In this document: positions 42,070 to 49,183 of the stretch, piece by piece
How positions within the stretch are numbered: position 1 is the stretch's first letter
Layout of the letters: each line of letters starts with the position of its first letter
NCBI RefSeq assembly: GCF_000379905.1
Contig: NZ_KB904040.1
Coordinates: forward strand, 186,001-250,000
DNA: 64,000 nt
DNA from: Rodentibacter pneumotropicus DSM 21403
Lineage (GTDB): Bacteria > Pseudomonadota > Gammaproteobacteria > Enterobacterales > Pasteurellaceae
Direction of reading: 5' to 3'
The notes under the pieces: generated by a model
What the model saw: the letters and a program-made list of their open reading frames with translations, nothing else
Told to the model about the DNA's origin: nothing
Databases searched by the model: none
Made by a program: the position numbers and the translations under genes

Positions 42070-42169
42070 TTGCCAACTTCTCACTAATCCCACACTCACA
42101 CCTTTAAAAATCAATAGGTTATATTTTTATTTGGCATTTCGTCCCATTTTTTGGCAATTGCCAACTTCT
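42070..42169. promoter_or_regulatory. TTGGCA/TGCCAA operator-like repeats upstream of the capsid gene
   Basis: A perfect 14-bp palindrome TTGGCAATTGCCAA (42151-42164), a single TTGGCA at 42131-42136, and TTGCCAACTTCT at both 42070-42081 and 42158-42169. They lie 110-210 bases before the capsid ATG and may bind a regulator of the structural genes (AlpA, Ogr-like or a helper-coded protein). Confidence 0.5.
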
Positions 42170-42280
42170 TTTTTCTCTTTTCCCTACAATCCTTTCCGCA
42201 ATCGAAATAAACAAATGGTGAACGTTGATGAAGATTGCGGAGTATATAAACACACTTTACTTTTTAAAGAGGAAAACAAG

Positions 42281-43279
42281 ATGACAACATCCCCACTAAA
42301 ACAATATGCCAGCCAATTGGCGGCAAAATATCAAGATAAATTGGATGAAAGAAAAGGCGTTTTATTATCCATTTCACTTAATGACAAGGCGCAGCAAGAG
42401 CTGATGAAAGATTTTAAAGCCCGTTCTGATTTTCTCAACGCGATTAACTGGATAACGGTGAGAAATCAAAAAGATAAAAAAATCTTTGGTGCATTAAAAG
42501 GCACGACAACGGGGCGTAAATATGAGGGGCGTAATCGTTCTATTGTGGAATATGGCGACATTTATCAACTCCAAGAAATCGACAGCGGCGTGCAAATTGA
42601 TTGGCGTTTAATTGATGAGCTTGAAGTGATTCAAGATAACTTTTCGGAAAATTTCACACGCTTGACGGAACAGCAATTTATTTTAGATATGTTGCAAATA
42701 GGTTGGCACGGTGAAAGCGAAGCAACAAACACACAAGCCGAAGATTTATCTGATGTGGTGAAAGGTTGGATCGCCCAACTGAAAGAACAAAACCCGTCAA
42801 ATATCATCACCGGTGGAAAAAGTGCGGGCAAAATTACCTTATTTTCTGAACAAGCCGATTATAAAAACTTAGACGAATTGGCAACCGCACTCCGCAATAA
42901 ATTGCCGGCACAATATCAAGAGCGTAATGATCTTGTTTTCTTTGTGGGGGCGGATTTAGTGGCTAAAACGAATGCCAATATTCAAGGGGCATTTAATTAT
43001 TCAGAAAATAACGGTATCAACAATCTTTATTTATCAAATTATTTTGGTGGTATGCCGGCAATTATTCCGCCGCAGTTCCCTCTAAAATGCGCCGTGGTTA
43101 CCACATTGAAAAATCTAAGTATTTATACTCAAAAAGGCAGTTGTCACCGCTCAATTTATAATGATGAAGAGACGACGGATTATATCAGCGCTTATTTAAG
43201 ACAAGAATGTTATATCGTGGAAAATCTTAATTTAATGGCGGCGATAGAACACAAAAATGTGGTATTTGAAAATGAGTAA
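42281..43279 (+). CDS. P2 gpN-type phage major capsid protein
   Basis: 332 aa from ATG 42281, which has AGAGGA nine bases upstream; the frame is open further up but without a ribosome site. The pattern follows P2 gpN through its length: SDFLNAINWITV near the start, the Q-I-D-W-R beta core, DLSDVVKGWIAQLKEQNPSNII, then DELATALRNKLPAQYQERNDLVFFVGADLVA, GGMPAIIPPQFP and LKNLSIYTQKGSCHRSIYN. gpN is 357 aa, so this is slightly short. In P4 the capsid is taken from the helper; here the satellite has one of its own. The small gene 43272 starts within its last codons. Confidence 0.88.
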   Translation: MTTSPLKQYASQLAAKYQDKLDERKGVLLSISLNDKAQQELMKDFKARSDFLNAINWITVRNQKDKKIFGALKGTTTGRKYEGRNRSIVEYGDIYQLQEIDSGVQIDWRLIDELEVIQDNFSENFTRLTEQQFILDMLQIGWHGESEATNTQAEDLSDVVKGWIAQLKEQNPSNIITGGKSAGKITLFSEQADYKNLDELATALRNKLPAQYQERNDLVFFVGADLVAKTNANIQGAFNYSENNGINNLYLSNYFGGMPAIIPPQFPLKCAVVTTLKNLSIYTQKGSCHRSIYNDEETTDYISAYLRQECYIVENLNLMAAIEHKNVVFENE

Positions 43280-43496
43280 ACCCTTATCCCTCATGATCCA
43301 GTTATCACACTTACCAATATCACAACAACGCCGTTTTATAAATGAAACGAAAGGTGAGTTATTAGAAAAAAGAATACCAATTTATAGTTCAATTTTGCCT
43401 GACTATAACAAACTGGATAAAAGAGAAAAAATGACATTCTTTGTTATTCTGATGGAATATTTAGAAAAAGATATTGTAGGCAAAACCCTAATTTAA
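43272..43496 (+). CDS. Small unknown protein coupled to the capsid gene
   Basis: 74 aa. ATG 43272 overlaps the capsid stop (GAAAATGAGTAA), a sign of translational coupling. The sequence (ISQQRRFINETKGELLEKRIPIYSSILPDYNKLDKREK) has no known domain. Helical, soluble. It may be a capsid-associated factor. Confidence 0.65.
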   Translation: MSKPLSLMIQLSHLPISQQRRFINETKGELLEKRIPIYSSILPDYNKLDKREKMTFFVILMEYLEKDIVGKTLI

Positions 43497-43543
43497 TTTA
43501 GTAAAAGTACGGTTTATAACTCACTTCAATTAGAGGAAAAATT

Positions 43544-44209
43544 ATGACTTTACAAGCTATCAAAGGCTCATCACCACAACCGATAAAACGCAATCCAAGC
43601 GTACAACTGGCACTTAATGGCACACCTATTTATCTGCATAATATTTTGATGACCGTTTCCGTAAAACGGGAAGAAAAAGACATGAGCGGGCAAAAATCCA
43701 GCACTAAGAAATCGGATAAGGGCATAAAAGCGAAAGAATTAAGCGTAACAGGATTCATTCCTTACAACCGTAAAGAATGGCTCACTCAATTGTTTAATCT
43801 TGCCGAATCGGAAGACGGCAAAGGCGAACAAAGTAAATATCGAGTTTCTTGCACCGTTGCCGAGGCGGTGAATATGCGTGAAGTGCAATTCAGCAGCGAA
43901 GTGTCTGCTACAGAACAAAACGGGCAATTAGGTTGGGCGGTTTCATTTACTCTTCGAGAAGTCAATTCTGTTGCAGAGAAAAAAGACCAACGCAAGAAAA
44001 AACCAAAAGCCAAAGTACAGGGCGAAAAAGCCCCGGTGGCGCAATCGGCGAATAAAAGCACGAATAAAAGTGCGGTGGAAAATCCGGAAAACGAACTAAT
44101 AGGCGGTTCAGAAACAGATATGAGTGCATCAGGTCGATTAAATCAGGGGGATTTATTGGGAGCGATAAAAGCAGGCGCAAAAGGAGATTGGAGTAATCAC
44201 GGTGTTTGA
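43544..44209 (+). CDS. Putative phage structural (baseplate-type) protein
   Basis: 221 aa with AGAGGAAAA before the ATG. The N-terminal 140 residues look like a compact beta-domain (VQLALNGTPIYLHNILMTVSVKREEKDMSGQKSS...); the rest is a Lys/Ala-rich, low-complexity tail (KKDQRKKKPKAKVQGEKAPVAQSANKSTNKS) ending in GDLLGAIKAGAKGDWSNHGV. Similar proteins in Pasteurellaceae prophages and islands are labelled baseplate complex proteins, from memory and not checked. It follows the capsid genes, which supports a structural role, but exact function is open. Confidence 0.6.
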   Translation: MTLQAIKGSSPQPIKRNPSVQLALNGTPIYLHNILMTVSVKREEKDMSGQKSSTKKSDKGIKAKELSVTGFIPYNRKEWLTQLFNLAESEDGKGEQSKYRVSCTVAEAVNMREVQFSSEVSATEQNGQLGWAVSFTLREVNSVAEKKDQRKKKPKAKVQGEKAPVAQSANKSTNKSAVENPENELIGGSETDMSASGRLNQGDLLGAIKAGAKGDWSNHGV

Positions 44210-44271
44210 TTAAAACCCGTTTAATTTAATCAAAGTGCGGTCAATTCCGCACTTAAATAAAAGGAAAGAAT

Positions 44272-44487
44272 ATGACATTAAAAGCCTTATTAACCATTCA
44301 AGAATTAGAAGAAATGGGGATCGCCTCTCGCACAAAAATTTATTATTTAGTGAAACGGGGTGACTTTCCCAAACCGCTTAAATATGACAGAACCAACCGA
44401 TGGGCGCGTGAAGATGTGCAAGCGTGGCTAGATAAACAAAATCCCAACCATACAAAAGGCGGAGAAGATGGCAGGCTTACGGCTTGA
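44272..44487 (+). CDS. Second AlpA-family regulator
   Basis: 71 aa; LLTIQELEEMGIASRTKIYYLVKRGDFPKPLKYDR and WAREDVQAWL form the AlpA helix-turn-helix. AAGGAAAGAAT gives the ribosome site. It overlaps the next gene by 20 bases. Having two AlpA proteins in one element suggests separate control of integration and of replication or structural genes. Confidence 0.88.
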   Translation: MTLKALLTIQELEEMGIASRTKIYYLVKRGDFPKPLKYDRTNRWAREDVQAWLDKQNPNHTKGGEDGRLTA

Positions 44488-44698
44488 TTGCCCGGAATGT
44501 GGCAAAGCGTTGAAAATCCGGAGTTCCACACGCCCTAGCGCGGTTGTGACGGTTGCTCACGTTTATTGCGAATCATGCGAATTGAAAGGCATTGTTCGCG
44601 CCGGATTTGAACAAGGGCAATTTGCGCAATTTTCTCCCGTAGCTCAAACGCACCGATGGGCGCAAGACGACAAAGCGGAAACCTCAAACAAAAAATAA
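44468..44698 (+). CDS. Second Ogr/Delta-like zinc-finger protein
   Basis: 76 aa; LDCPECGKALKIRSSTRPSA and VYCESCELKG give the CxxC...CxxC zinc pattern, with the early half matching the Ogr/Delta type (CPECGxxAxIRTS). It overlaps alpA by 20 bases, so the two are co-translated. GGAGAAG just before provides its ribosome site. It is on the same strand as the capsid genes, unlike the first Ogr-like gene. Confidence 0.78.
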   Translation: MAGLRLDCPECGKALKIRSSTRPSAVVTVAHVYCESCELKGIVRAGFEQGQFAQFSPVAQTHRWAQDDKAETSNKK

Positions 44699-44722
44699 GG
44701 GCTTACCCCGAAAGATAAGCCC
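44699..44722 (+). other. RNA hairpin between zinc-finger gene and Ash-like frame
   Basis: GGGCTTA (44699-44705) pairs with TAAGCCC (44716-44722), without a T run; a structural RNA element or processing site. Confidence 0.5.
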
Positions 44723-44757
44723 GTTCCCTATAACGACAATTTAAAGCGAATAATTCA

Positions 44758-45345
44758 ATGAACTATTTAAACGACAATCTACCGTTTAATGCGGTGGGGT
44801 GCAACCTTTTCGCACCTAAAAACAGAAAATTTTTACAAAGCGGCTTGACAGTTAAAACGAAATTAAACTATATTAAATCCGCTTTAGCAAAATCTGAAGC
44901 CGGCCGTGACAAGCTGAAAATATACAAGGCGAACAACAGCGCGCCAATTTGCGCTTTTTTTGTTCGTAGCGCTCGCGCACCTCTCCCAAATAATCTATCT
45001 TCTGATAGACTATTCTCAATGGTAGCGCGTAATGGGCAACCGCTTGCGGTTGGCTGCTTTCCTTGTATGGCAGTTTGTCACCCCGTTACGCGTTACCGCC
45101 AAAACGTGACAATTTTAGCGGTAACTCTTGAAAATGAATACAAGGAAACCGCAGAAATGATCTACAAATTTCTATGCGTGAATCGCACGCACCCGCACTT
45201 TAATTTGTGCGTTCAAACTATTCAAGCCAACAACGAAACCAACGCGCGCCTAAGCCTTAGCGCCGATTTTCAATGCCTTTCACTTATCGCCAAAATCAAC
45301 CCGAAATTTGACCGCACTTTTGTGCAAGGGGGGATTTATGCCTAA
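44758..45345 (+). CDS. Ash/Icd-like phage protein (uncertain reading frame)
   Basis: 195 aa; no convincing ribosome site. The middle part RLFSMVARNGQPLAVGCFPCMAVCHPVTRYRQNV resembles the Ash family of P4-like elements, and the start (MNYLNDNLPFNAVGCNLFAPKNRKF) resembles host-cell-division-inhibitor (Icd)-like proteins. In P4 this part of the genome overlaps the immunity RNA. Here the same stretch carries several RNA hairpins and a terminator-like structure, so the region may act mostly as RNA; the frame itself may or may not be translated. Confidence 0.45.
   Translation: MNYLNDNLPFNAVGCNLFAPKNRKFLQSGLTVKTKLNYIKSALAKSEAGRDKLKIYKANNSAPICAFFVRSARAPLPNNLSSDRLFSMVARNGQPLAVGCFPCMAVCHPVTRYRQNVTILAVTLENEYKETAEMIYKFLCVNRTHPHFNLCVQTIQANNETNARLSLSADFQCLSLIAKINPKFDRTFVQGGIYA
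44942..45062 (+). ncRNA. Possible P4-type immunity RNA region
   Basis: AGCGC-loop-GCGCT then TTTTTTT (about 44938-44962) resembles an internal terminator. Then TCTATC/GATAGA (about 44996-45011) and GCAACCGC/GCGGTTGG (about 45037-45055) form further hairpins. P4 immunity works through a small RNA and early termination at this place, before the alpha gene. Position and structure fit; no RNA family was matched. Confidence 0.3.
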
Positions 45346-45589
45346 TCTTTCCCTTTCTTTTCTTGATGAAATCCAAACGGAAGTTTCTCGTCTTGAAACC
45401 CTAGGCACGTGCTTAGAAATAGCTGGTGCTACCGATTATTTGAAAGATATAAACGAATTGCGCGGCTTTATGTTGAATATTGCGCACTTTCAACAGTTAC
45501 AGATCGACCGAATTCAAGGGAAATTAGATCAATGTTTTCCCAAATCCCACCCTACTTTACAGAAAGGAGCGAGCCATGATCACGCATAG
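45338..45589 (+). CDS. Small unknown phage protein
   Basis: 83 aa from ATG 45338, preceded by AAGGGGGG. Helical and acidic-neutral (LSFLDEIQTEVSRLETLGTCLEIAG). Overlaps the end of the Ash-like frame and the start of the next small gene, as in compact P4-like early operons. No family is recognised. Confidence 0.65.
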   Translation: MPNLSLSFLDEIQTEVSRLETLGTCLEIAGATDYLKDINELRGFMLNIAHFQQLQIDRIQGKLDQCFPKSHPTLQKGASHDHA

Positions 45590-45764
45590 AATCACTTTAC
45601 CAAATGGCACGCTGATTGAAATTTTTAGCGATGAAGAGGGGATCGCCCTATGGCAGAAAGCCGAACGATTAGTACAACAAGCGCAATTTATCAAAGCCAA
45701 AGCACAACGCCGCAAGAAAAAACAGCGCATTCAACAAAAACAAGCAAGACGGCAACAACGCTAG
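45576..45764 (+). CDS. Small basic unknown protein
   Basis: 62 aa; AAAGGAG lies nine bases before the ATG. First half is a short beta-type region (HRITLPNGTLIEIFSDEEG); the second is very basic (KAKAQRRKKKQRIQQKQARRQQR), which suggests nucleic acid binding. It overlaps its upstream neighbour by 14 bases. Confidence 0.65.
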   Translation: MITHRITLPNGTLIEIFSDEEGIALWQKAERLVQQAQFIKAKAQRRKKKQRIQQKQARRQQR

Positions 45765-45772
45765 GGGGAGAT

Positions 45773-46060
45773 ATGGAAAAGAAACCAACCACAGATTTTT
45801 TATTAAAGGAATTGGAAAGCCTGAAAGCCCGAGTGCAAACCATAGAGGCGCAACAATTAAACGCCGATAAAATATGGACACCACACGACATAGCCGACTA
45901 TGCGGGCTGTTCTTATGGTTATGTGATTCAAACCTTAATTAAATTGCCGGGCTTTCCGGCAACCTTAGGCGACCCGCGCCCACGCAGCCCGAAAAAATAC
46001 CGCGCCGGCGATGTGATTGCGTTTTTTAAGAATAGAAATGTTAAGGAGTGTTCAAAATGA
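45773..46060 (+). CDS. Helix-turn-helix protein preceding the helicase gene
   Basis: 95 aa from ATG 45773, with AGGGGGAG just before it. A short coiled coil (1-30) is followed by WTPHDIADYAGCSYGYVIQTLIKLPGFP and YRAGDVIAFFKNR, a MerR/excisionase-like DNA-binding pattern. Its stop overlaps the helicase start (ATGA), so the two are coupled. It may be the origin- or excision-related partner of the helicase. Confidence 0.75.
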   Translation: MEKKPTTDFLLKELESLKARVQTIEAQQLNADKIWTPHDIADYAGCSYGYVIQTLIKLPGFPATLGDPRPRSPKKYRAGDVIAFFKNRNVKECSK

Positions 46061-47949
46061 AATTAAAAAGAGCCCCTAATTTGAAAAACGTTTTAAAAGA
46101 GAACGTATCACCGGCACAAGAAATCTATATTTTGATGGGCGAGCCTTGGGAATTTTACCGCCAAAACCCGAAAGACGAAAAAACCAACGGACAAGGTTTA
46201 AAATGGCAGCTATTAGCCGATTTACGGGATCCCGATAACCCCAATCGATACAATGAAAGCCCCGTTATTCTTGACGATAACGCATTGGAGAACTTATTTA
46301 ATCTTGCTATTTTGCCTGACGATCATGAAGTGGCAAGTATTATCGACACAAGCGATTTTTTCAAAGTCAAAAGCAGTGAAAACGGCATAACGATTCGTGA
46401 AAATCAACAGATTCTGACTGATTTATGTAATCACCTAGCCAAAACAAGCAAGGTTAAATCTTTTACATTAAAAAATAGCACCGGCGAACTATTAGAAGAT
46501 TTAAGCGGCTATATCGGAAGAATCCGCCAAGATGTGGAATTTTCCGATTTGACTATATCGCCAGAAATGATAGAGCTTGATGCAGAAACATTGAAAAAAC
46601 TTTCAGCCGCGGAAGTAGCGGAATATTTTTATAAGTGGCAGAAAAAGCCCCTTTCTTATCATGCAGAGCAAGGCATTATTTATGGTTATAACGGGATCAT
46701 TTGGGAAGTTATTGGAGAAAATGAGTTACAACGCAAAGTTAAAGCCTTTTATGAAGAATACAACACGAAATACAAGAATGTTGATACGCTTAATAATGTG
46801 ATCAAATGTTTAAATGTAGATCTGCCTTTATTTGAACAAACAGACGCGAAATTATTGGCGTTTAAAAATGGCGTACTAAATAAAAATACATTGGAATTTA
46901 TGCCACACCGTAAGGAATATTATTTAACCGGTTTTAATCCTTGCGATTATTTAGAAACGCAAACGCCTACCCCGAATTTTGACAAGTGGATTGATTTTAT
47001 CAGTAACGATAGTAAAGAGCGGAAAAAATCATTATTAGCCGCCCTTTATATGATTTTGAATAATCGCCACGACTGGCAATTAACTCTAGAATTGATTGGC
47101 GAGCCGGGCGGCGGTAAAAGTACTTTTTTACAAGTCGCCAAGATGATAAGCGGTGAGGGCAACCATACCGCAATTGACTTGGAATTATTAAAAGATGAAA
47201 AGGCGCGCGATATTATCTTGAATAAAACCTTTTTATTCTCACCGGATCAGACGCGTTTTGTTGGTGATTCCTCAATTATCAAACGAATTTCCGGCGGCGA
47301 TGAAATTACATTCAACCCTAAAAATAAAAAATCATTCAGTGCAAAAGTGAATGCCATTATTGCTATCTGTTCAAACACCTTGCCAATTTATAAAAATGAT
47401 GGGGGCGGCATGGAACGCCGCCGCGTATTATTTCCTTTTACACGTGCGGTAGAAGATAAGGACAAAGATGAGCACCTTGTGGAGAAAATTCAACGTGAAT
47501 TAGGCGGTATTATCCGTAAACTTTATGATGAATTTAGCGACCCGAATGAGGCGAAAGAGGCATTAAACCGACAAAGAAAGAGCAAAGAGGCGTTAGAAAT
47601 GAAAAGAAAAAACGACCATATTTTAGAATTTATCGAAGAATTTACCCTACTGGAGCAAGTAACAAATCAAGGGCTTATTTTTGGCAGCTCGCGAGGCATG
47701 CCGGCAAATGATAGCCCGCAAATTTACACCCGCCTTTATTGGACGTATTTACTTTTTTGCGATATCCACGGCAGACCGGAAAAAGCGCGATTAAAACCAA
47801 ACGATTTAAAACAAGAATTAGATATTGCCTTCAAAACTGCCGGCTATAAAACCCGGTTCCAAAATAGGAATTTAAAAGGGGGCTATAATTACACAAACGT
47901 TAAATTTAAGGATAAAGACGGCACGATGATAAAGTGGCAGAATCTGTAA
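46057..47949 (+). CDS. P4 alpha-type replication helicase (D5/SF3, primase C-terminal type)
   Basis: 630 aa from ATG 46057 (GGAG 11 bases upstream; stop/start overlap with the preceding gene). The D5-N region (~200-300) precedes the superfamily 3 helicase core: Walker A GEPGGGKST (349-357), Walker B region TFLFSPDQT, and motif C NAIIAICSNTLPIY, then GGGMERRRVLFPF. P4 alpha is 777 aa and carries a primase plus helicase. Here the first 190 residues show no TOPRIM or primase motifs, so priming may come from the host. The iteron cluster downstream is its likely binding site. Confidence 0.85.
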   Translation: MKLKRAPNLKNVLKENVSPAQEIYILMGEPWEFYRQNPKDEKTNGQGLKWQLLADLRDPDNPNRYNESPVILDDNALENLFNLAILPDDHEVASIIDTSDFFKVKSSENGITIRENQQILTDLCNHLAKTSKVKSFTLKNSTGELLEDLSGYIGRIRQDVEFSDLTISPEMIELDAETLKKLSAAEVAEYFYKWQKKPLSYHAEQGIIYGYNGIIWEVIGENELQRKVKAFYEEYNTKYKNVDTLNNVIKCLNVDLPLFEQTDAKLLAFKNGVLNKNTLEFMPHRKEYYLTGFNPCDYLETQTPTPNFDKWIDFISNDSKERKKSLLAALYMILNNRHDWQLTLELIGEPGGGKSTFLQVAKMISGEGNHTAIDLELLKDEKARDIILNKTFLFSPDQTRFVGDSSIIKRISGGDEITFNPKNKKSFSAKVNAIIAICSNTLPIYKNDGGGMERRRVLFPFTRAVEDKDKDEHLVEKIQRELGGIIRKLYDEFSDPNEAKEALNRQRKSKEALEMKRKNDHILEFIEEFTLLEQVTNQGLIFGSSRGMPANDSPQIYTRLYWTYLLFCDIHGRPEKARLKPNDLKQELDIAFKTAGYKTRFQNRNLKGGYNYTNVKFKDKDGTMIKWQNL

Positions 47950-47959
47950 AACCCACCCA

Positions 47960-47996
47960 AAGGCGCATTTTTTAACCGAAAATGCGTTTTTTTATG
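47960..47996 (+). terminator. Terminator after the helicase gene
   Basis: GCGCATTTT and AAAATGCG pair across TTAACCG, then TTTTTTT. Confidence 0.8.
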
Positions 47997-48030
47997 GAAT
48001 TTTGAAATTTTTCTGAAAGTGATTTTTTTT

Positions 48031-48251
48031 ATTCACTTTTTCACTTTTTCACCCTAAAGATGAATAAGATATTGATATATAAGGATTTTATAAAAATTAT
48101 TCTAGGGTGAAAAAGTGATAAAGTGATAAAAAGGGTGATAAAGTGAATAAAGCGACCTCATTGGAGAATGATTTATTTTATTCACCCACCATTTTTATCT
48201 TTTAAATCAATACGTTACTTTCTTTTAGGGTGAAAAAGTGAAAAAGTGAAT
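48031..48251. other. Putative replication origin: GTGA iterons
   Basis: A 25-bp block of GTGA iterons (AGGGTGA then two AAAAAGTGA units) stands at 48227-48251 and, exactly reverse complemented, at 48031-48055. Between them, 48104-48149 carries five more iterons in one direction at mostly 8-bp spacing (AGGGTGAA, AAAGTGAT, AAAGTGAT, AAGGGTGAT, AAAGTGAA). TTCACCC at 48180-48186 adds one inverted copy. P4 origin and crr contain GGTGAACAG iterons bound by alpha, so the resemblance in sequence and place is close. The DNA between the iterons is AT-rich, as needed for opening. No gene is seen in 47950-48436. Confidence 0.75.
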
Positions 48252-48436
48252 AAAAAAATGAAATTACTTTGGATTCATTTCATTATTTGCCCCAAATAGC
48301 GAAACGCAAGCCCATCCAATCGCTTTTAACTATTAACCTACCGCCCCCAAAGGATCGTTTCTATATCTAACAAACACTTTAAAAAAACTTTTTAGAGTGC
48401 TATTATTGAATTGAAACTATTGATAAGGAGCAAATC

Positions 48437-48691
48437 ATGGCAATACACCAAATTTTGACACAGCAGGCGGCAAGCATTACCGATTTAAAACGCGACCCAA
48501 TGGGCATTGCACAGGCAAGTGAACAGGGCGCAGTCGCTATTTTGAACCGTAATCAACCGGCTTTTTATTGTGTTACCCCCGCACTTTTTGAATATTTTCA
48601 AGAATTGGCAGAAGATGCGGAGTTAGGCAGAATTGCACAAGAACGCATGAAAGACGGTGAATTTATCGCGGTGAATCTTGATGACTTATAG
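48437..48691 (+). CDS. Antitoxin, Phd/YefM (StbD-like) family
   Basis: 84 aa; AAGGAG seven bases before the ATG. N-terminal Phd-type DNA-binding fold (ILTQQAASITDLKRDPMGIAQASEQGAVAILNRNQPAFYCVTP) followed by a toxin-binding tail. It overlaps the toxin by 11 bases. It should repress its own operon with the toxin. Confidence 0.9.
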   Translation: MAIHQILTQQAASITDLKRDPMGIAQASEQGAVAILNRNQPAFYCVTPALFEYFQELAEDAELGRIAQERMKDGEFIAVNLDDL

Positions 48692-48974
48692 CCTAAAATT
48701 CCACGAAAAAGCCTTAAAAGAATGGCAGAAACTCGGTGAACCGGTAAAAAGCCAATTTAAGAAGAAATTGTACGAACGCTTAGAAAATCCGCACGTTCAA
48801 GCCGACAGATTAAGCGGTTTTTCGACCGCACTTTATAAAATCAAACTACGCTCGGCGGGTTATCGCCTTGTCTATGAAATGCAAGATAATGAGATCACCG
48901 TTTTTGTGTTATCCGTAGGCAAGCGAGACCGCCTACAAGCCTATGAAAATGCGCGTAATAGACAACCTCAATAA
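48681..48974 (+). CDS. Toxin, RelE/StbE family mRNA interferase
   Basis: 97 aa from ATG 48681. YSLKFHEKALKEWQKLGEPVKSQFKKKL, then RLSGFSTALYKIKLRSAGYRLVYEM and VFVLSVGKRDR: the standard RelE/StbE pattern, with basic residues of the ribosome-dependent mRNA cutters. With the antitoxin it forms an addiction module placed beside attR, where it can select against loss of the island. Confidence 0.9.
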   Translation: MTYSLKFHEKALKEWQKLGEPVKSQFKKKLYERLENPHVQADRLSGFSTALYKIKLRSAGYRLVYEMQDNEITVFVLSVGKRDRLQAYENARNRQPQ

Positions 48975-48997
48975 ACCCTTTTCAAGAGTACATAAAT

Positions 48998-49025
48998 AAA
49001 GGGCGAGAATATCGCCCTTTTTCTT
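48998..49025 (+). terminator. Terminator after the toxin gene
   Basis: AAGGGCGA pairs with TCGCCCTT around GAATA, then a T run. Confidence 0.85.
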
Positions 49026-49095
49026 GCCTGTTATTAAACGAGATTTAACGATATTACTTGATTATGGCTTTTACCTCATTTAGATTGAATTGGGA

Positions 49096-49120
49096 TTTTA
49101 GATCCCTGTTTAGATCCCTC
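49096..49120 (+). repeat. Right arm-type integrase sites
   Basis: Exact 25-bp copy of 37875-37899 (two TTTAGATCCCT units), in the same direction, about 65 bases before the attR core. Confidence 0.7.
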
Positions 49121-49183
49121 TAGACAAAAGCAATCAGAGAAGAACCCAGTAAAATCAAGGCTTGAACGTTAAATGTTGTTGTT

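Noticed and set aside
42008-42280. N-terminal extension of the capsid protein
   Set aside because: No ribosome site; the stretch contains a terminator and operator-like repeats; the gpN-like part begins right after ATG 42281.
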